In this document: positions 56,243 through 64,000 of the stretch, piece by piece
How the letters are laid out: each line of letters opens with the position of its first letter
Numbering within the stretch: position 1 is the stretch's first letter
NCBI RefSeq assembly: GCF_014202475.1
Contig: NZ_JACHGV010000001.1
Coordinates: forward strand, 62,001 to 126,000
Direction of reading: 5' to 3'
Origin: Streptomyces paradoxus
Lineage (GTDB): Bacteria > Actinomycetota > Actinomycetes > Streptomycetales > Streptomycetaceae
DNA: 64,000 bases
Made by a program: the position numbers and the translations under genes
The notes under the pieces: generated by a model
The model's database searches: none
What the model was told of the DNA's origin: nothing
What the model saw: only the letters and a program-made list of their open reading frames with translations

Positions 56243-57229
56243 ATGGATCCCGTGCGCCTGTCCGTCCTCGACCGCTCCCGCACCCGCGAGGGGCACACCC
56301 ACCCCGAGGCGCTGCGCGACACCGTGCGGCTGGCGCGGGAGCTGGAGCGGCTCGGCTACCACCGGGTCTGGGTCTCCGAGCACCACGGCGTGCCCGGGGT
56401 GGCCGGTTCCGCGCCGACCGTGCTGGCCGCCGCCGTGGCGGGCGCCACCCGGACGATCCGGGTCGGTACCGGCGGGGTGATGCTGCCCAACCACCGGCCG
56501 CTGGTCGTGGCCGAGCAGTTCGGGGTGCTGGAGTCACTGTTCCCCGGGCGGATCGACATGGGTCTCGGCCGGTCCGTCGGCTTCACGGACGGGGTGCGCC
56601 GGGCCTTGGGCCGCGACAAGGGCGACGCCGAGGACTTCGAGGCCCAGCTCGCGGAGCTGCTCGGCTGGTTCCGGGGCACCTCCCCCACCGGGGTGCACGC
56701 CCGCCCCGCCGAGGGCCTGACCGTGCCGCCGTTCGTCCTGGCCATGGGCGAGGGCGCCGGCATCGCCGCCCGCGCGGGGCTGCCCATGGTCATCGGCGAC
56801 CTCAGGAACCGGGAGAAGATGCGGCGCGGCATCGACCACTACCGCGACCATTTCCGCCCCTCCGTCTGGGCACCGGAGCCCTACGTCGTCATCTCGGGCA
56901 CGATCGCCGTGGCCGGCACCCCCGAAGAGGCCCGGCGGCTGCTGATCCCCGAGGCCTGGTCGATGGCCCACTCCCGCACCCACGGCACCTTCCCGCCGCT
57001 GCCGCCCGCCGGGCGCGTGGAAGCCCTCACGATGACCGGCAAGGAGCGGGATTTCTACGAGTCGGGCCTGACCGGTCACATCGCCGGGACCGAGGAGCAG
57101 GTGGCGCACGAACTGGAGACGGTGGTGAAGGAGACGGGCGCCCAGGAGGTGCTGGTCACGACCAGCACGTACGACCGTGAGGCCCTGCTGGACTCCTACC
57201 GGCGGCTGGCCTCGATCACCTCCGGTTAG
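56243..57229 (+). CDS. LLM class flavin-dependent oxidoreductase (bacterial luciferase-like)
   Basis: This is 328 aa. LERLGYHRVWVSEHHGVPG, RTIRVGTGGVMLPNHRPLV and QFGVLESLFPGRIDMGLGRS match luciferase-like monooxygenases of the MsnO8-type family. The barrel is of normal length. FMN or F420 could be the cofactor. TAGAAC lies 5 bases before the ATG. It ends 21 bp before the UvrA-like gene. Confidence 0.92.
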   Translation: MDPVRLSVLDRSRTREGHTHPEALRDTVRLARELERLGYHRVWVSEHHGVPGVAGSAPTVLAAAVAGATRTIRVGTGGVMLPNHRPLVVAEQFGVLESLFPGRIDMGLGRSVGFTDGVRRALGRDKGDAEDFEAQLAELLGWFRGTSPTGVHARPAEGLTVPPFVLAMGEGAGIAARAGLPMVIGDLRNREKMRRGIDHYRDHFRPSVWAPEPYVVISGTIAVAGTPEEARRLLIPEAWSMAHSRTHGTFPPLPPAGRVEALTMTGKERDFYESGLTGHIAGTEEQVAHELETVVKETGAQEVLVTTSTYDREALLDSYRRLASITSG

Positions 57230-57240
57230 ATCCGGTTAGA
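57221..57240 (+). repeat. Tandem 10-bp repeat TCCGGTTAGA
   Basis: Two identical 10-mers. The first includes the TAG stop of the LLM gene (57227-57229), the second the same TAG out of use, extending toward TAGAGT (57237-57242), a possible -10 of the uvrA-like gene. It looks like a short slippage duplication. Confidence 0.6.
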
Positions 57241-57250
57241 GTCGTCTCCC

Positions 57251-59632
57251 ATGCACGACCGCGACCCCCATGACCCGTTCGTCCGTGTCCGCGGAGCCCG
57301 TGAGCACAACCTCCGGGGCGTCGACGTCGACATCCCCCGGGACGTGCTGGCCGTGTTCACCGGCGTGTCCGGCTCGGGCAAGTCGTCGCTGGCGTTCGGC
57401 ACGATCTACGCGGAGGCGCAGCGGCGCTACTTCGAGTCGGTCGCGCCGTACGCGCGCCGGCTGATCCACCAGGTCGGCGCGCCGAAGGTCGGGGAGATCA
57501 CCGGTCTGCCGCCCGCCGTGTCGCTCCAGCAGCGCCGCGCCGCCCCCACCTCGCGCTCCTCCGTCGGCACGGTCACCAACCTCTCCAACTCCCTGCGGAT
57601 GCTGTTCTCCCGGGCCGGTACCTACCCGCCCGGCGCCGAGCGGCTCGACTCCGACGCCTTCTCGCCCAACACGGCGGCGGGGGCCTGCCCGGAGTGCCAC
57701 GGGCTCGGGCGGGTGCACCGTACGAGCGAGGAGCTGCTGGTCCCCGACCCCTCGCTGTCGATCCGCGACGGGGCGATCGCCGCGTGGCCGGGCGCCTGGC
57801 AGGGCAAGAACCTCCGGGACATTCTCGACGCGCTCGGCCACGACGTGGACCGGCCCTGGCGGGAACTGCCCGCCGGCGAGCGGGAGTGGATCCTGTTCAC
57901 GGACGAGCAGCCGGTGGTCACGGTGCACCCCGTGCGGGACGCCGACCGGATCCAGCGGCCGTACCAGGGCACCTACATGAGCGCCCACCGGTACGTGATG
58001 AAGACGTTCTCGGACTCCAAGAGCCCGGCCCTGCGGGCCAAGGCCGAGCGGTTCCTCACCGGTGCGCCCTGCCCGGCGTGCGGCGGCAGCCGGCTGCGCC
58101 CCGAGGCCCTGGCGGTCACGTTCGGCGGCCGGACCATCGCCGAGCTGGCGGCACTGCCGCTGATGGAGCTGGCCGCACGGCTCGACGGCACGTCGGAGGC
58201 CGCCCGGGTCCTCACCGACGACCTGCGGTCCCGGATCGCGCCGGTCGTCGAGCTGGGCCTCGGCTACCTCAGTCTCGACCGGTCCACGCCCACCCTCTCC
58301 CCCGGCGAGCTGCAGCGCCTGCGCCTCGCCACGCAGCTGCGCTCCGGGCTGTTCGGGGTCGTCTACGTCCTCGACGAGCCGTCGGCCGGACTGCACCCGG
58401 CGGACACCGAGGCGCTGCTCACGGTGCTGGAGCGGCTGAAGACGTCCGGGAACTCGGTGTTCGTGGTGGAGCACCACCTCGACGTCATGCGCGGGGCCGA
58501 CTGGCTGGTGGACGTGGGTCCGGCAGCGGGCGAGCACGGCGGGCGGGTGCTGCACAGCGGCCCGGTGGCCGAGCTGGCGGGTGTCGAGGAGTCGGCGACG
58601 GCCCGCTACCTGTTCGGCCACTCCCCCGCCCCGGTGAGGGACGTGCGCGAGGCGACCGGGTGGCTGAAGACCGGCCCGGTCACGCGGCACAACCTGCGCG
58701 GCGTGACAGCGGAGTTCCCTCTCGGCGTGTTCACCGCGGTGACCGGCGTGTCCGGCTCCGGCAAGTCCACGCTCATCGGCGAGATCACGCAGGACTCGCC
58801 CGGCGTGGGCCGGCTGGTCTCGGTCGACCAGAAGCCGATCGGGCGCACCCCGCGCTCGAACCTCGCCACCTACACGGGCCTCTTCGACGTCGTACGCAAG
58901 GTGTTCGCGGCCACCGACGGGGCCCGCGCACGCGGCTTCGGCGTCGGGCGGTTCTCCTTCAACGTGGCGGGCGGGCGCTGCGAGACCTGCCAGGGCGAGG
59001 GGTTCGTCAGCGTGGAGCTGCTGTTCCTGCCCAGCACGTACGCGGCGTGCCCGGACTGCGGCGGGGCCCGCTACAACCCCGGGACGCTGGAAGTGGCGTA
59101 CCGGGGGCGGAACATCGCGCAGGTGCTGGATCTGACGGTGGAGAGCGCGGCGGAGTTCTTCGCGGACACCCCGGCCGTGGCCCGCAGTCTGGCCTCCCTG
59201 CTCGACGTCGGCCTGGGCTACCTGCGCCTGGGCCAGCCCGCGACCGAGCTCTCCGGCGGCGAGGCCCAGCGCATCAAGCTGGCGAGCGAACTGCAGCGCG
59301 GCCGGCGCGGCCCCACGCTCTACCTCCTCGACGAACCCACGACCGGCCTCCACCCGGCCGACGTGGACGTCCTGATGCGCCAGTTGCACGGCCTCGTCGA
59401 CGCCGGGCACACCGTGGTCGTCGTCGAGCACGACATGTCCGTCGTCGCGCGCGCGGACTGGGTGATCGACCTCGGCCCCGGCGGAGGTGACGCGGGCGGC
59501 CGCATCGTGGCGGCGGGACCGCCCGGGGAGGTGGCCCGGTCGCCGGAGAGCCGGACGGCCCCTTACCTGGCGCGCACGCTCTCCGGGAGCCGCCGAGACA
59601 CGTCCGGTGCGGGCGGGCGCGGGGTGTCGTAG
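57251..59632 (+). CDS. UvrA-like excinuclease paralog (short form)
   Basis: This is 793 aa, shorter than UvrA of about 950. Two ABC domains with [10 protein letters not shown] (38-47) and [10 protein letters not shown], signatures [16 protein letters not shown] and [15 protein letters not shown], and Walker [14 protein letters not shown] and [13 protein letters not shown]. Zinc motifs [15 protein letters not shown] and CETCQGEG...CPDCGG are present. The shortened region between is where UvrB is bound in full-length UvrA. Such paralogs (UvrA2/DrrC) are linked to drug or DNA-adduct resistance. No drug cluster adjoins. Confidence 0.9.
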   Translation: MHDRDPHDPFVRVRGAREHNLRGVDVDIPRDVLAVFTGVSGSGKSSLAFGTIYAEAQRRYFESVAPYARRLIHQVGAPKVGEITGLPPAVSLQQRRAAPTSRSSVGTVTNLSNSLRMLFSRAGTYPPGAERLDSDAFSPNTAAGACPECHGLGRVHRTSEELLVPDPSLSIRDGAIAAWPGAWQGKNLRDILDALGHDVDRPWRELPAGEREWILFTDEQPVVTVHPVRDADRIQRPYQGTYMSAHRYVMKTFSDSKSPALRAKAERFLTGAPCPACGGSRLRPEALAVTFGGRTIAELAALPLMELAARLDGTSEAARVLTDDLRSRIAPVVELGLGYLSLDRSTPTLSPGELQRLRLATQLRSGLFGVVYVLDEPSAGLHPADTEALLTVLERLKTSGNSVFVVEHHLDVMRGADWLVDVGPAAGEHGGRVLHSGPVAELAGVEESATARYLFGHSPAPVRDVREATGWLKTGPVTRHNLRGVTAEFPLGVFTAVTGVSGSGKSTLIGEITQDSPGVGRLVSVDQKPIGRTPRSNLATYTGLFDVVRKVFAATDGARARGFGVGRFSFNVAGGRCETCQGEGFVSVELLFLPSTYAACPDCGGARYNPGTLEVAYRGRNIAQVLDLTVESAAEFFADTPAVARSLASLLDVGLGYLRLGQPATELSGGEAQRIKLASELQRGRRGPTLYLLDEPTTGLHPADVDVLMRQLHGLVDAGHTVVVVEHDMSVVARADWVIDLGPGGGDAGGRIVAAGPPGEVARSPESRTAPYLARTLSGSRRDTSGAGGRGVS

Positions 59633-59980
59633 ACAGGGCGCCGGTACGCGCTCGCAGCCGCCGCGGCGGGCGTCCGGCCCCGGCGGACACAGCGGCCGGC
59701 AAGCGCACGCGACCGCCGCTGCAAGCGCCCGAACCCAGCGGACACGGCGCGCACACCCGCACGCCGCCGCTGTCGGCGTCCCGCCCCCGGCGACCGATGC
59801 CGCCGACCGCGCGGGCACTCCGTTCGGCGACCGGGCCCGCGCCTCGGGTCCTGTGGCCGCGTCGTCCGCGACATGCCGAGCCGCCGGACCCGGCCCACAG
59901 ATGAAGGGCCGGACCCGGCCCACAGCCGAGGGCGGGACGTGCCGCGTCCAATGCCGGGGCACCGCCCGGTCGGGACGCGT
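59633..59980. other. 348-bp region between convergent uvrA-like and olsA genes
   Basis: A G+C-rich stretch containing two 18-bp direct repeats (see separate entry) and no clean terminator stem. The open frames here are arginine-rich artefacts of G+C bias without a ribosome site. Confidence 0.45.
59883..59925. repeat. 18-bp direct repeat pair
   Basis: GCCGGACCCGGCCCACAG at 59883-59900 and 59908-59925, 25 bp period. Non-coding; no further copies seen in the window. Confidence 0.7.
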
Positions 59981-60796
59981 CTACGCCACCAGCACCGTGT
60001 GCGTCCAGGCCGGCGCCGTCGTCTCCGGTGGCTGTGCCGCGCGGGCGAGGGCGCGGCGGTCGGGGCTGCCGCCCGGCGGGAGGGGCCCCCGTACCTCGAC
60101 CTCCGCGGTCAGACCGCGGGCCGTCGCCACCCGCCACAGGGAGGCGAGCAGCGTGTCCTCGCCGACGTACGCGGGGGCCGTGGTGGCCGCTCCGCCGCTG
60201 AGCCGGTAGCCGATCCGCACCGGCTGGACCGGCACCCCGGCGTCCAGGGCTGCCTGGAAGACGGCCCTCCGGAAGGTGCCCTGCGCGCGGCCGCACCAGG
60301 TGCTGCCCTCGGGGAAGGCCGCGACCGCGGCGCCCTCGCGCAGGGCCCCGGCGATCCGGGCGACCGTGTCGGGCAGGGCCCGCAGCCGGTCCCGGTCGAT
60401 GAACAGGGTCCCGCCGCGGGCGGCCAGCGCACCGGCGACGGGCCAGCGCCGCACCTCGGTCTTGGCCAGCATCCGGGCGGGCCGTACGGCGGCGAGCAGC
60501 GGGATGTCCAGCCAGGAGATGTGGTTGGCCACCAGCAGCAGTCCGCCGGTGGGGGCGGCGGCGCCGGTGATGCGGACCCGGACGCCGGCGGCCCGCACGA
60601 TCCACCGGCACCACCGCCGGACCAGTGACGCCGGTATCCGCCCGCCGAAGGGCGTCAGCGCGATCCCCGCGATGAGGAGCAGGAGGACCGCGGTGAGCCG
60701 CAGCACGGCCCGCGGCACGGTCCGTGCCCGCACGGCGGCCGGCGCCTCGACGCAGGTCTGCGGCGTGCACGGCGCGGTGGGCAGCCAGGCGCTCAT
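59981..60796 (-). CDS. olsA: PlsC-type acyltransferase (OlsA-like)
   Basis: This is 271 aa. An N-terminal membrane helix (LRLTAVLLLLIAGIALTPFG) is followed by NHISWLD (H-X4-D catalytic motif), GTLFIDRDR and FPEGSTW. It transfers a second acyl chain. It starts one base into the stop of the OlsB-like gene (TGATG), so the two are co-translated. OlsB makes lyso-ornithine lipid and OlsA the ornithine lipid, so the pair is probably the ornithine-lipid pathway. The alternative is a lysophosphatidate acyltransferase. Confidence 0.82.
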   Translation of the reverse strand: MSAWLPTAPCTPQTCVEAPAAVRARTVPRAVLRLTAVLLLLIAGIALTPFGGRIPASLVRRWCRWIVRAAGVRVRITGAAAPTGGLLLVANHISWLDIPLLAAVRPARMLAKTEVRRWPVAGALAARGGTLFIDRDRLRALPDTVARIAGALREGAAVAAFPEGSTWCGRAQGTFRRAVFQAALDAGVPVQPVRIGYRLSGGAATTAPAYVGEDTLLASLWRVATARGLTAEVEVRGPLPPGGSPDRRALARAAQPPETTAPAWTHTVLVA

Positions 60797-61563
60797 CAGG
60801 CCGGTACGAGGGAGAGGAAGTGGCGCAGGTAGCGGGCGTTGACGCGGCTCATCGGCAGCAGCACGTACAGGTCGGCGACGCCGAAGTCCGGGTCGTGGGC
60901 CGGTTCGCCGCACACCCAGGCGCCCAGCCGGAGGTAGCCGCGCAGCAGGGCGGGCAGTTTCACGCGGGCGGCGGGCGCGGGACCCGGCGTCCACGGCAGC
61001 AGCGGCCGCACCCGGAACTCCTCCGGGGAGAGGTGCTTGTCGCGCACCCGGTCCCAGGTGGCGGACGCGAGGGTGCCGCCGTCGGCGAGCGGGACGGAGC
61101 AGCAGCCGGCGAGCCATTCGTGGCCGCGGTCGACCATGTAGCGGGCGATGCCGGCCCAGATGAGGCTGATGACCGCCCCGTCGCGGTGGTCGGGGTGCAC
61201 GCAGGAGCGGCCGACCTCGACGAGCTGCGGCCGGATCCCGTCGAGGGGGGTGAGGTCGAACTCGCCCTCGGAGTACAGCCGCCCGGCGACCGCGGCGCGT
61301 TCGGGCGGCAGCAGCCGGTAGGTGCCGACGACCTGGCCGGTCGTCTCCTCCCGGACGAGCAGGTGGTCGCAGTACGCGTCGAACGCGTCGGCGTCGAGGC
61401 CCGGCTGCGGGCCGGCCAGCAGGGCGCCCATCTCCCCGGCGAAGACGTCGTGCCGCAGCCGCTGGGCGGCCCGCACGTCCTCCTCGTTCCGGGCGAGGGC
61501 GACGGTGTAGCGGGTGGGGGCCGTGGGCTGCGCGGGGCGGTCGACGGTCAGTACGCCGGTCAT
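60796..61563 (-). CDS. olsB: Ornithine N-acyltransferase-like (OlsB) GNAT protein
   Basis: This is 255 aa. YTVALARNEEDVRAAQRLRH starts the hemolysin-type acyltransferase domain shared by OlsB, with RHDVFAGEMGALLA and VEVGRSCVHPDHRDGAVISL as markers, and LKHLS-like HLSPEEFRVRPLLPW later. It transfers a 3-hydroxyacyl chain from acyl carrier protein to ornithine. Membrane lipids of this kind replace phospholipid under phosphate limitation. It is upstream of and coupled to the acyltransferase. Confidence in substrate is moderate. Confidence 0.82.
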   Translation of the reverse strand: MTGVLTVDRPAQPTAPTRYTVALARNEEDVRAAQRLRHDVFAGEMGALLAGPQPGLDADAFDAYCDHLLVREETTGQVVGTYRLLPPERAAVAGRLYSEGEFDLTPLDGIRPQLVEVGRSCVHPDHRDGAVISLIWAGIARYMVDRGHEWLAGCCSVPLADGGTLASATWDRVRDKHLSPEEFRVRPLLPWTPGPAPAARVKLPALLRGYLRLGAWVCGEPAHDPDFGVADLYVLLPMSRVNARYLRHFLSLVPA

Positions 61564-61782
61564 GGCTCTCTCCTGGTCACGGGCCGGTTCGGCGAGGCGG
61601 GGCGGGGCGCTGAGCGGTGTCGTGCGGTCCTGCGCCTCTGTTCTTCCGATGCCGACTGACCTGCGCGTGTCATGTGCAGAGAGAACGGGTGTGAGCTTGT
61701 TGAACGGCTCGCGCCCGCAGGCGCGGCCCGAACGGCCTAGCTGCGGACGCGCCCACCGGCGATGGCGGCGAGAGTGGGCTGC

Positions 61783-62106
61783 ATGACCGAACCCGGAGCC
61801 GGCGAGCGACGCAGGGGCTCGGCCCCGTCCACCAAGCGCCGGCGCACCGTGGGCGGGGCCGGGGAGGCGGCCCGGCGCGCCGCGGAGGCACTGACGGAGC
61901 TGATCAGCCACCGCCTCGAAGGGGTGTCCGCGGTGTGCCCGGGCGAGGACGACGGCTGGGTCGTCGACGTCGACGTGCTCGAACTGGCCCGCATCCCCGA
62001 CACCACCAGCCTGCTCGCGACGTATCAGGTGGAACTGGACTCGTCGGGCGAACTGGTGCAGTACCGCCGGATCGCGCGCTTCCGGCGCGGCGCCCAGGAC
62101 CAGTGA
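61783..62106 (+). CDS. gvpO: Gas vesicle protein GvpO
   Basis: This is 107 aa. RRAAEALTELISHRLEGVSA, DGWVVDVDVLELARIPDTTS and LLATYQVELDSSGELVQYRR match GvpO. In Streptomyces it is the first gene of the gvp cluster and may regulate or assist assembly. The first 35 residues are basic and disordered. The start ATG 61783 lacks a ribosome site. It is followed 37 bp later by gvpA. Confidence 0.92.
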   Translation: MTEPGAGERRRGSAPSTKRRRTVGGAGEAARRAAEALTELISHRLEGVSAVCPGEDDGWVVDVDVLELARIPDTTSLLATYQVELDSSGELVQYRRIARFRRGAQDQ

Positions 62107-62143
62107 CCGGACCGCCGCAACCGCTGACCGGAAGGACCGCCGC

Positions 62144-62620
62144 ATGACCGTCTACAGCGACGAGATCGTCTGTTCGCCTCGCGCCGGAACGCTCTACGAC
62201 GTGCTGGAGCTGATTCTCGACCGCGGCATGGTGATCGACGTCTTCGTGCGCGTCTCGCTGGTCGGGATCGAGATCATCAAGATCGACGCGCGCATCGTGG
62301 TCGCCAGCGTCGACACGTACCTGCGCTTCGCGGAGGCGTGCAACCGCCTGGATCTCGAGAACGACCCCCGCTCCAAGACCGTGCCCGAGCTGTTCGGCGG
62401 GCCGGTCTCCAAGGCCGTCGGCAAGGCGGGCGCCAAGCGTGCCGCCGGTTCCCTGACCGGCAAGGTGCGCGACTTCCTCACCCCGGACGACGACACCGAG
62501 GACGACGTGGACGACGACGAGGCCGAGGCCCGTACCGAGCGCGCCCCGCGGCCGGCCCGCAAGCGCCGCAGTGACGACGACCGCACGCGGCCCCGGCGCC
62601 GCAAGGCCGAGGAGGAATGA
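62144..62620 (+). CDS. gvpA: Gas vesicle structural protein GvpA
   Basis: This is 158 aa, longer than GvpA of about 70 because of a C-terminal tail. The GvpA core (TLYDVLELILDRGMVIDVFV, RVSLVGIEIIKIDARIVVAS and VDTYLRFAEA) spans 16-65. The tail from about 100 is highly acidic (DDDTEDDVDDDEAEA) and then basic (RKRRSDDDRTRPRRRKAEE). This is the main shell protein. The stop overlaps gvpF by ATGA. Confidence 0.93.
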   Translation: MTVYSDEIVCSPRAGTLYDVLELILDRGMVIDVFVRVSLVGIEIIKIDARIVVASVDTYLRFAEACNRLDLENDPRSKTVPELFGGPVSKAVGKAGAKRAAGSLTGKVRDFLTPDDDTEDDVDDDEAEARTERAPRPARKRRSDDDRTRPRRRKAEEE

Positions 62621-63384
62621 CCGTGACGGCCACCGCCGCCCTCACCACCGCCGGCACGCTCGGCACCCTGTACGTGTACGGCATCGCCCCCGCGGGCGTC
62701 CGGTCCCCGCGGGCGCCCGGGGTGGACGGCGCGGCGGTGCGGCTGCTGACCGAGGACGGGCTCTGCGCGGCCGTCTCGGACGCCCCGGAGTCCGTCCGGG
62801 CGCGGCGACGCGACCTGATGGCCCATCAGGCGGTGCTCGGCGAACTCGCCGCGCAGGGCCCCGTCCTGCCCATGCGGTTCGCCGTCCTGACTCCCGGCGC
62901 GGAGTCGCTGCGCGGGCAACTGCGCACCGACCGAGCCCGCTTGGCGGCACAGCTCGACGTGGTACGGGGCTGCGTCGAGATGAACGTGAAGGGTGCCGTG
63001 GTGCACGGGTACTTCGCCGACCTCGTACGCCGGGACGACGCCCTGCGCACCCTCGCCCGCCAGACCCGGCACCGCCCCGGCTACGAGGCGAACGTACGGC
63101 TGGGCGAGGCGCTCGCCAAGGGTGTCGCGCGCGAGGCCCGGGGTGCGGCACGGGAGGTGCTCGCCCGCCTGGCTCCGCTCGCCGTGCGCACGGCGCCGGG
63201 TCCGGTCGACGACGAGCAGGTGCTGAGCACGTCGTTCCTGGTGCGTTCCGCCGACGAACAGCGCTTCCGGCAGGCCGTGGCCGCGCAGGCGCGCGATGTC
63301 GGGGACCGGCTGGCGCTCAGCGTGACCGGTCCGCTGCCGTGCTACAGCTTCGTCGACGCGCCGTCCGCCACCGCGGGCCGGTGA
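62617..63384 (+). CDS. gvpF: Gas vesicle protein GvpF/GvpL
   Basis: This is 255 aa. LGTLYVYGIAPAGVRSP, AHQAVLGELAAQGPVLPMRF and FLVRSADEQRFRQAVAAQAR match GvpF. It is an accessory protein that binds GvpA during shell assembly. GTG/ATG arrangement with a 4-bp overlap with gvpA shows co-translation. Confidence 0.94.
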   Translation: MTVTATAALTTAGTLGTLYVYGIAPAGVRSPRAPGVDGAAVRLLTEDGLCAAVSDAPESVRARRRDLMAHQAVLGELAAQGPVLPMRFAVLTPGAESLRGQLRTDRARLAAQLDVVRGCVEMNVKGAVVHGYFADLVRRDDALRTLARQTRHRPGYEANVRLGEALAKGVAREARGAAREVLARLAPLAVRTAPGPVDDEQVLSTSFLVRSADEQRFRQAVAAQARDVGDRLALSVTGPLPCYSFVDAPSATAGR

Positions 63385-63388
63385 CACG

Positions 63389-63646
63389 GTGGGACTCGTG
63401 ACCGGGCTCCTGCTGCTGCCGCTCGCCCCGGTGCGCGGCACGCTCTGGGTCGCCGACCACCTGCTCCAGGAGGCCGAACGCCAGGCCGGCGATCCGCGTG
63501 CGGTGCAGGCGCGCCTGGCGGCACTCAACCGGGCCCTGGAGGAGGGCACCATCGACGAAGCGGCCTTCGAGGAAGAGGAGGAGCGGTTGCTCGCCCGCCT
63601 CGACAGTCCGGTCCGGTACACAGGACATCGCGGGGGCGCTTCGTGA
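63389..63646 (+). CDS. gvpG: Gas vesicle protein GvpG
   Basis: This is 85 aa from a GTG four bases past gvpF. LLLLPLAPVRGTLWVADHLL and ALEEGTIDEAAFEEEEERLL match GvpG: a short hydrophobic N-terminal helix and an acidic coiled coil. Its stop overlaps the next gene (GTGA). Confidence 0.92.
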   Translation: MGLVTGLLLLPLAPVRGTLWVADHLLQEAERQAGDPRAVQARLAALNRALEEGTIDEAAFEEEEERLLARLDSPVRYTGHRGGAS

Positions 63647-63987
63647 CCGACCTCGGCACCTGGCCCGCGGGCACCGCAGTACAGCCGGCCGGGCCGCCCT
63701 CCGGAAGCCTCGCGGACCTGCTCGAACGCGTCCTGGACAAGGGCATCGTCATCGCGGGCGACATCAAGATCGACCTGCTCGACATCGAACTGCTCACCAT
63801 CCGTCTGCGCCTGTTCATCGCCTCGGTCGAGACCGCCAAGAAGGCGGGCATCGACTGGTGGGAGACGGACCCGGCGCTGTCCTCACGCGCCGCGCGTGAC
63901 GCGCTCACCGAGGAGAACGCGCGTCTGCGCGCGCGTCTGCAGGCCCTTGAGGACGCCGACGCCGACACCTCCGAGGTGGACCGATGA
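63643..63987 (+). CDS. gvpJ: Gas vesicle GvpJ/GvpS-type protein (GvpA-like)
   Basis: This is 114 aa from a GTG. SLADLLERVLDKGIVIAGDI, KIDLLDIELLTIRLRLFIAS and VETAKKAGIDWW form a GvpA-like core; the last 25 residues form a coiled coil (ENARLRARLQALEDAD). By position after gvpG it is GvpJ; the GvpS paralog is similar, so the letter is provisional. Confidence 0.85.
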   Translation: MTDLGTWPAGTAVQPAGPPSGSLADLLERVLDKGIVIAGDIKIDLLDIELLTIRLRLFIASVETAKKAGIDWWETDPALSSRAARDALTEENARLRARLQALEDADADTSEVDR

Positions 63988-64000
63988 GCACGCTGCCGGC
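63984..64000 (+). CDS. Start of a further gvp gene (cut by window end)
   Basis: ATG at 63984 overlaps the previous stop by ATGA and begins MSTLP before the window ends. By order in other Streptomyces clusters it is likely gvpL (a GvpF paralog), but only five codons are visible. Confidence 0.5.

Noticed and set aside
59487..60209. Plus-strand coding frame after the uvrA-like gene
   Set aside because: Its first part overlaps the uvrA-like gene in another frame and the rest is Arg-rich low complexity without a ribosome site.
1..64000. tRNA genes, CRISPR arrays, insertion sequences or prophage
   Set aside because: No cloverleaf with a GTTCGA-type T-loop, regularly spaced repeats, transposase motifs or integrase-like proteins were seen in either strand.

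Overview
The window is high-GC actinobacterial DNA. It has dense genes on both strands, many ATGA/GTGA overlaps, GTG starts, TANNNT boxes about 6 nt before start codons (leaderless pattern) and G+C-rich hairpins between convergent genes. Gene content points to a Streptomyces chromosome: HrdC-type sigma factor, spore-associated protein A, a Streptomyces-type SCO2400-family protein, egtABCD, a gvpO-A-F-G-J cluster and transmembrane Ser/Thr kinases. From memory the order resembles part of a Streptomyces chromosome arm; this was not checked by a search. No tRNA, rRNA, CRISPR array, transposase or prophage gene was recognised.

Layout. 0-5 kb: pirin (cut by the window start) divergent from two MarR-like regulators, a TPR protein, a PepSY membrane protein and a peptide deformylase with a CRP-like box. 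4.5-9.6 kb: an ABC-F ATPase with a candidate attenuating leader, a flavoprotein disulfide reductase, a thioredoxin and an aldehyde dehydrogenase. 9.8-13.7 kb: LacI, TetR/flavin reductase and LysR regulators. 13.7-18.7 kb: a receptor-like Ser/Thr kinase, a membrane partner with a similar outer domain, and a PAS-SpoIIE phosphatase. 19-28.6 kb: esterase, PucR-like regulator, CoA transferase, TerC, phosphoribosyltransferase, hydrolase, two DJ-1/PfpI proteins, archease and a CapA protein. 28.7-32.1 kb: HrdC, a PEBP protein, an MFS transporter and a VOC protein.

32.2-38.3 kb is the most interesting stretch. Three secreted-protein genes (an SH3-like protein, a cysteine-containing small protein, and a beta-lactamase-fold protein ending in the same SH3-like domain) each have a CCTGA-N6-TCAGG palindrome whose centre lies 30.5-31.5 bp from a TANNGT -10 box. 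That geometry fits one activator binding near -42. Next to them is a transmembrane kinase whose outer domain resembles a lytic transglycosylase, with an FHA-like partner. I propose a cell-wall sensing and remodelling module; the grouping is inference.

38.6-47.2 kb: SapA, a Tat-exported amine-oxidase-type flavoprotein, a GH43-like/AbfB enzyme, an amidase, a soluble NfeD-like protein with an SPFH protein, and a MazF/PemK-like protein overlapping a PARG-signature macrodomain protein. 47.5-52 kb: the ergothioneine operon egtABCD. 52-59.6 kb: dodecin, HAD phosphatase, DUF485 plus acetate-type symporter, a cysteine-free bL32 behind a Zur-like box, nucleotidyltransferase, LLM flavoprotein and a short UvrA paralog. 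60-61.6 kb: an OlsB/OlsA-like ornithine-lipid pair. 61.8-64 kb: the start of a gas-vesicle cluster, cut by the window end.
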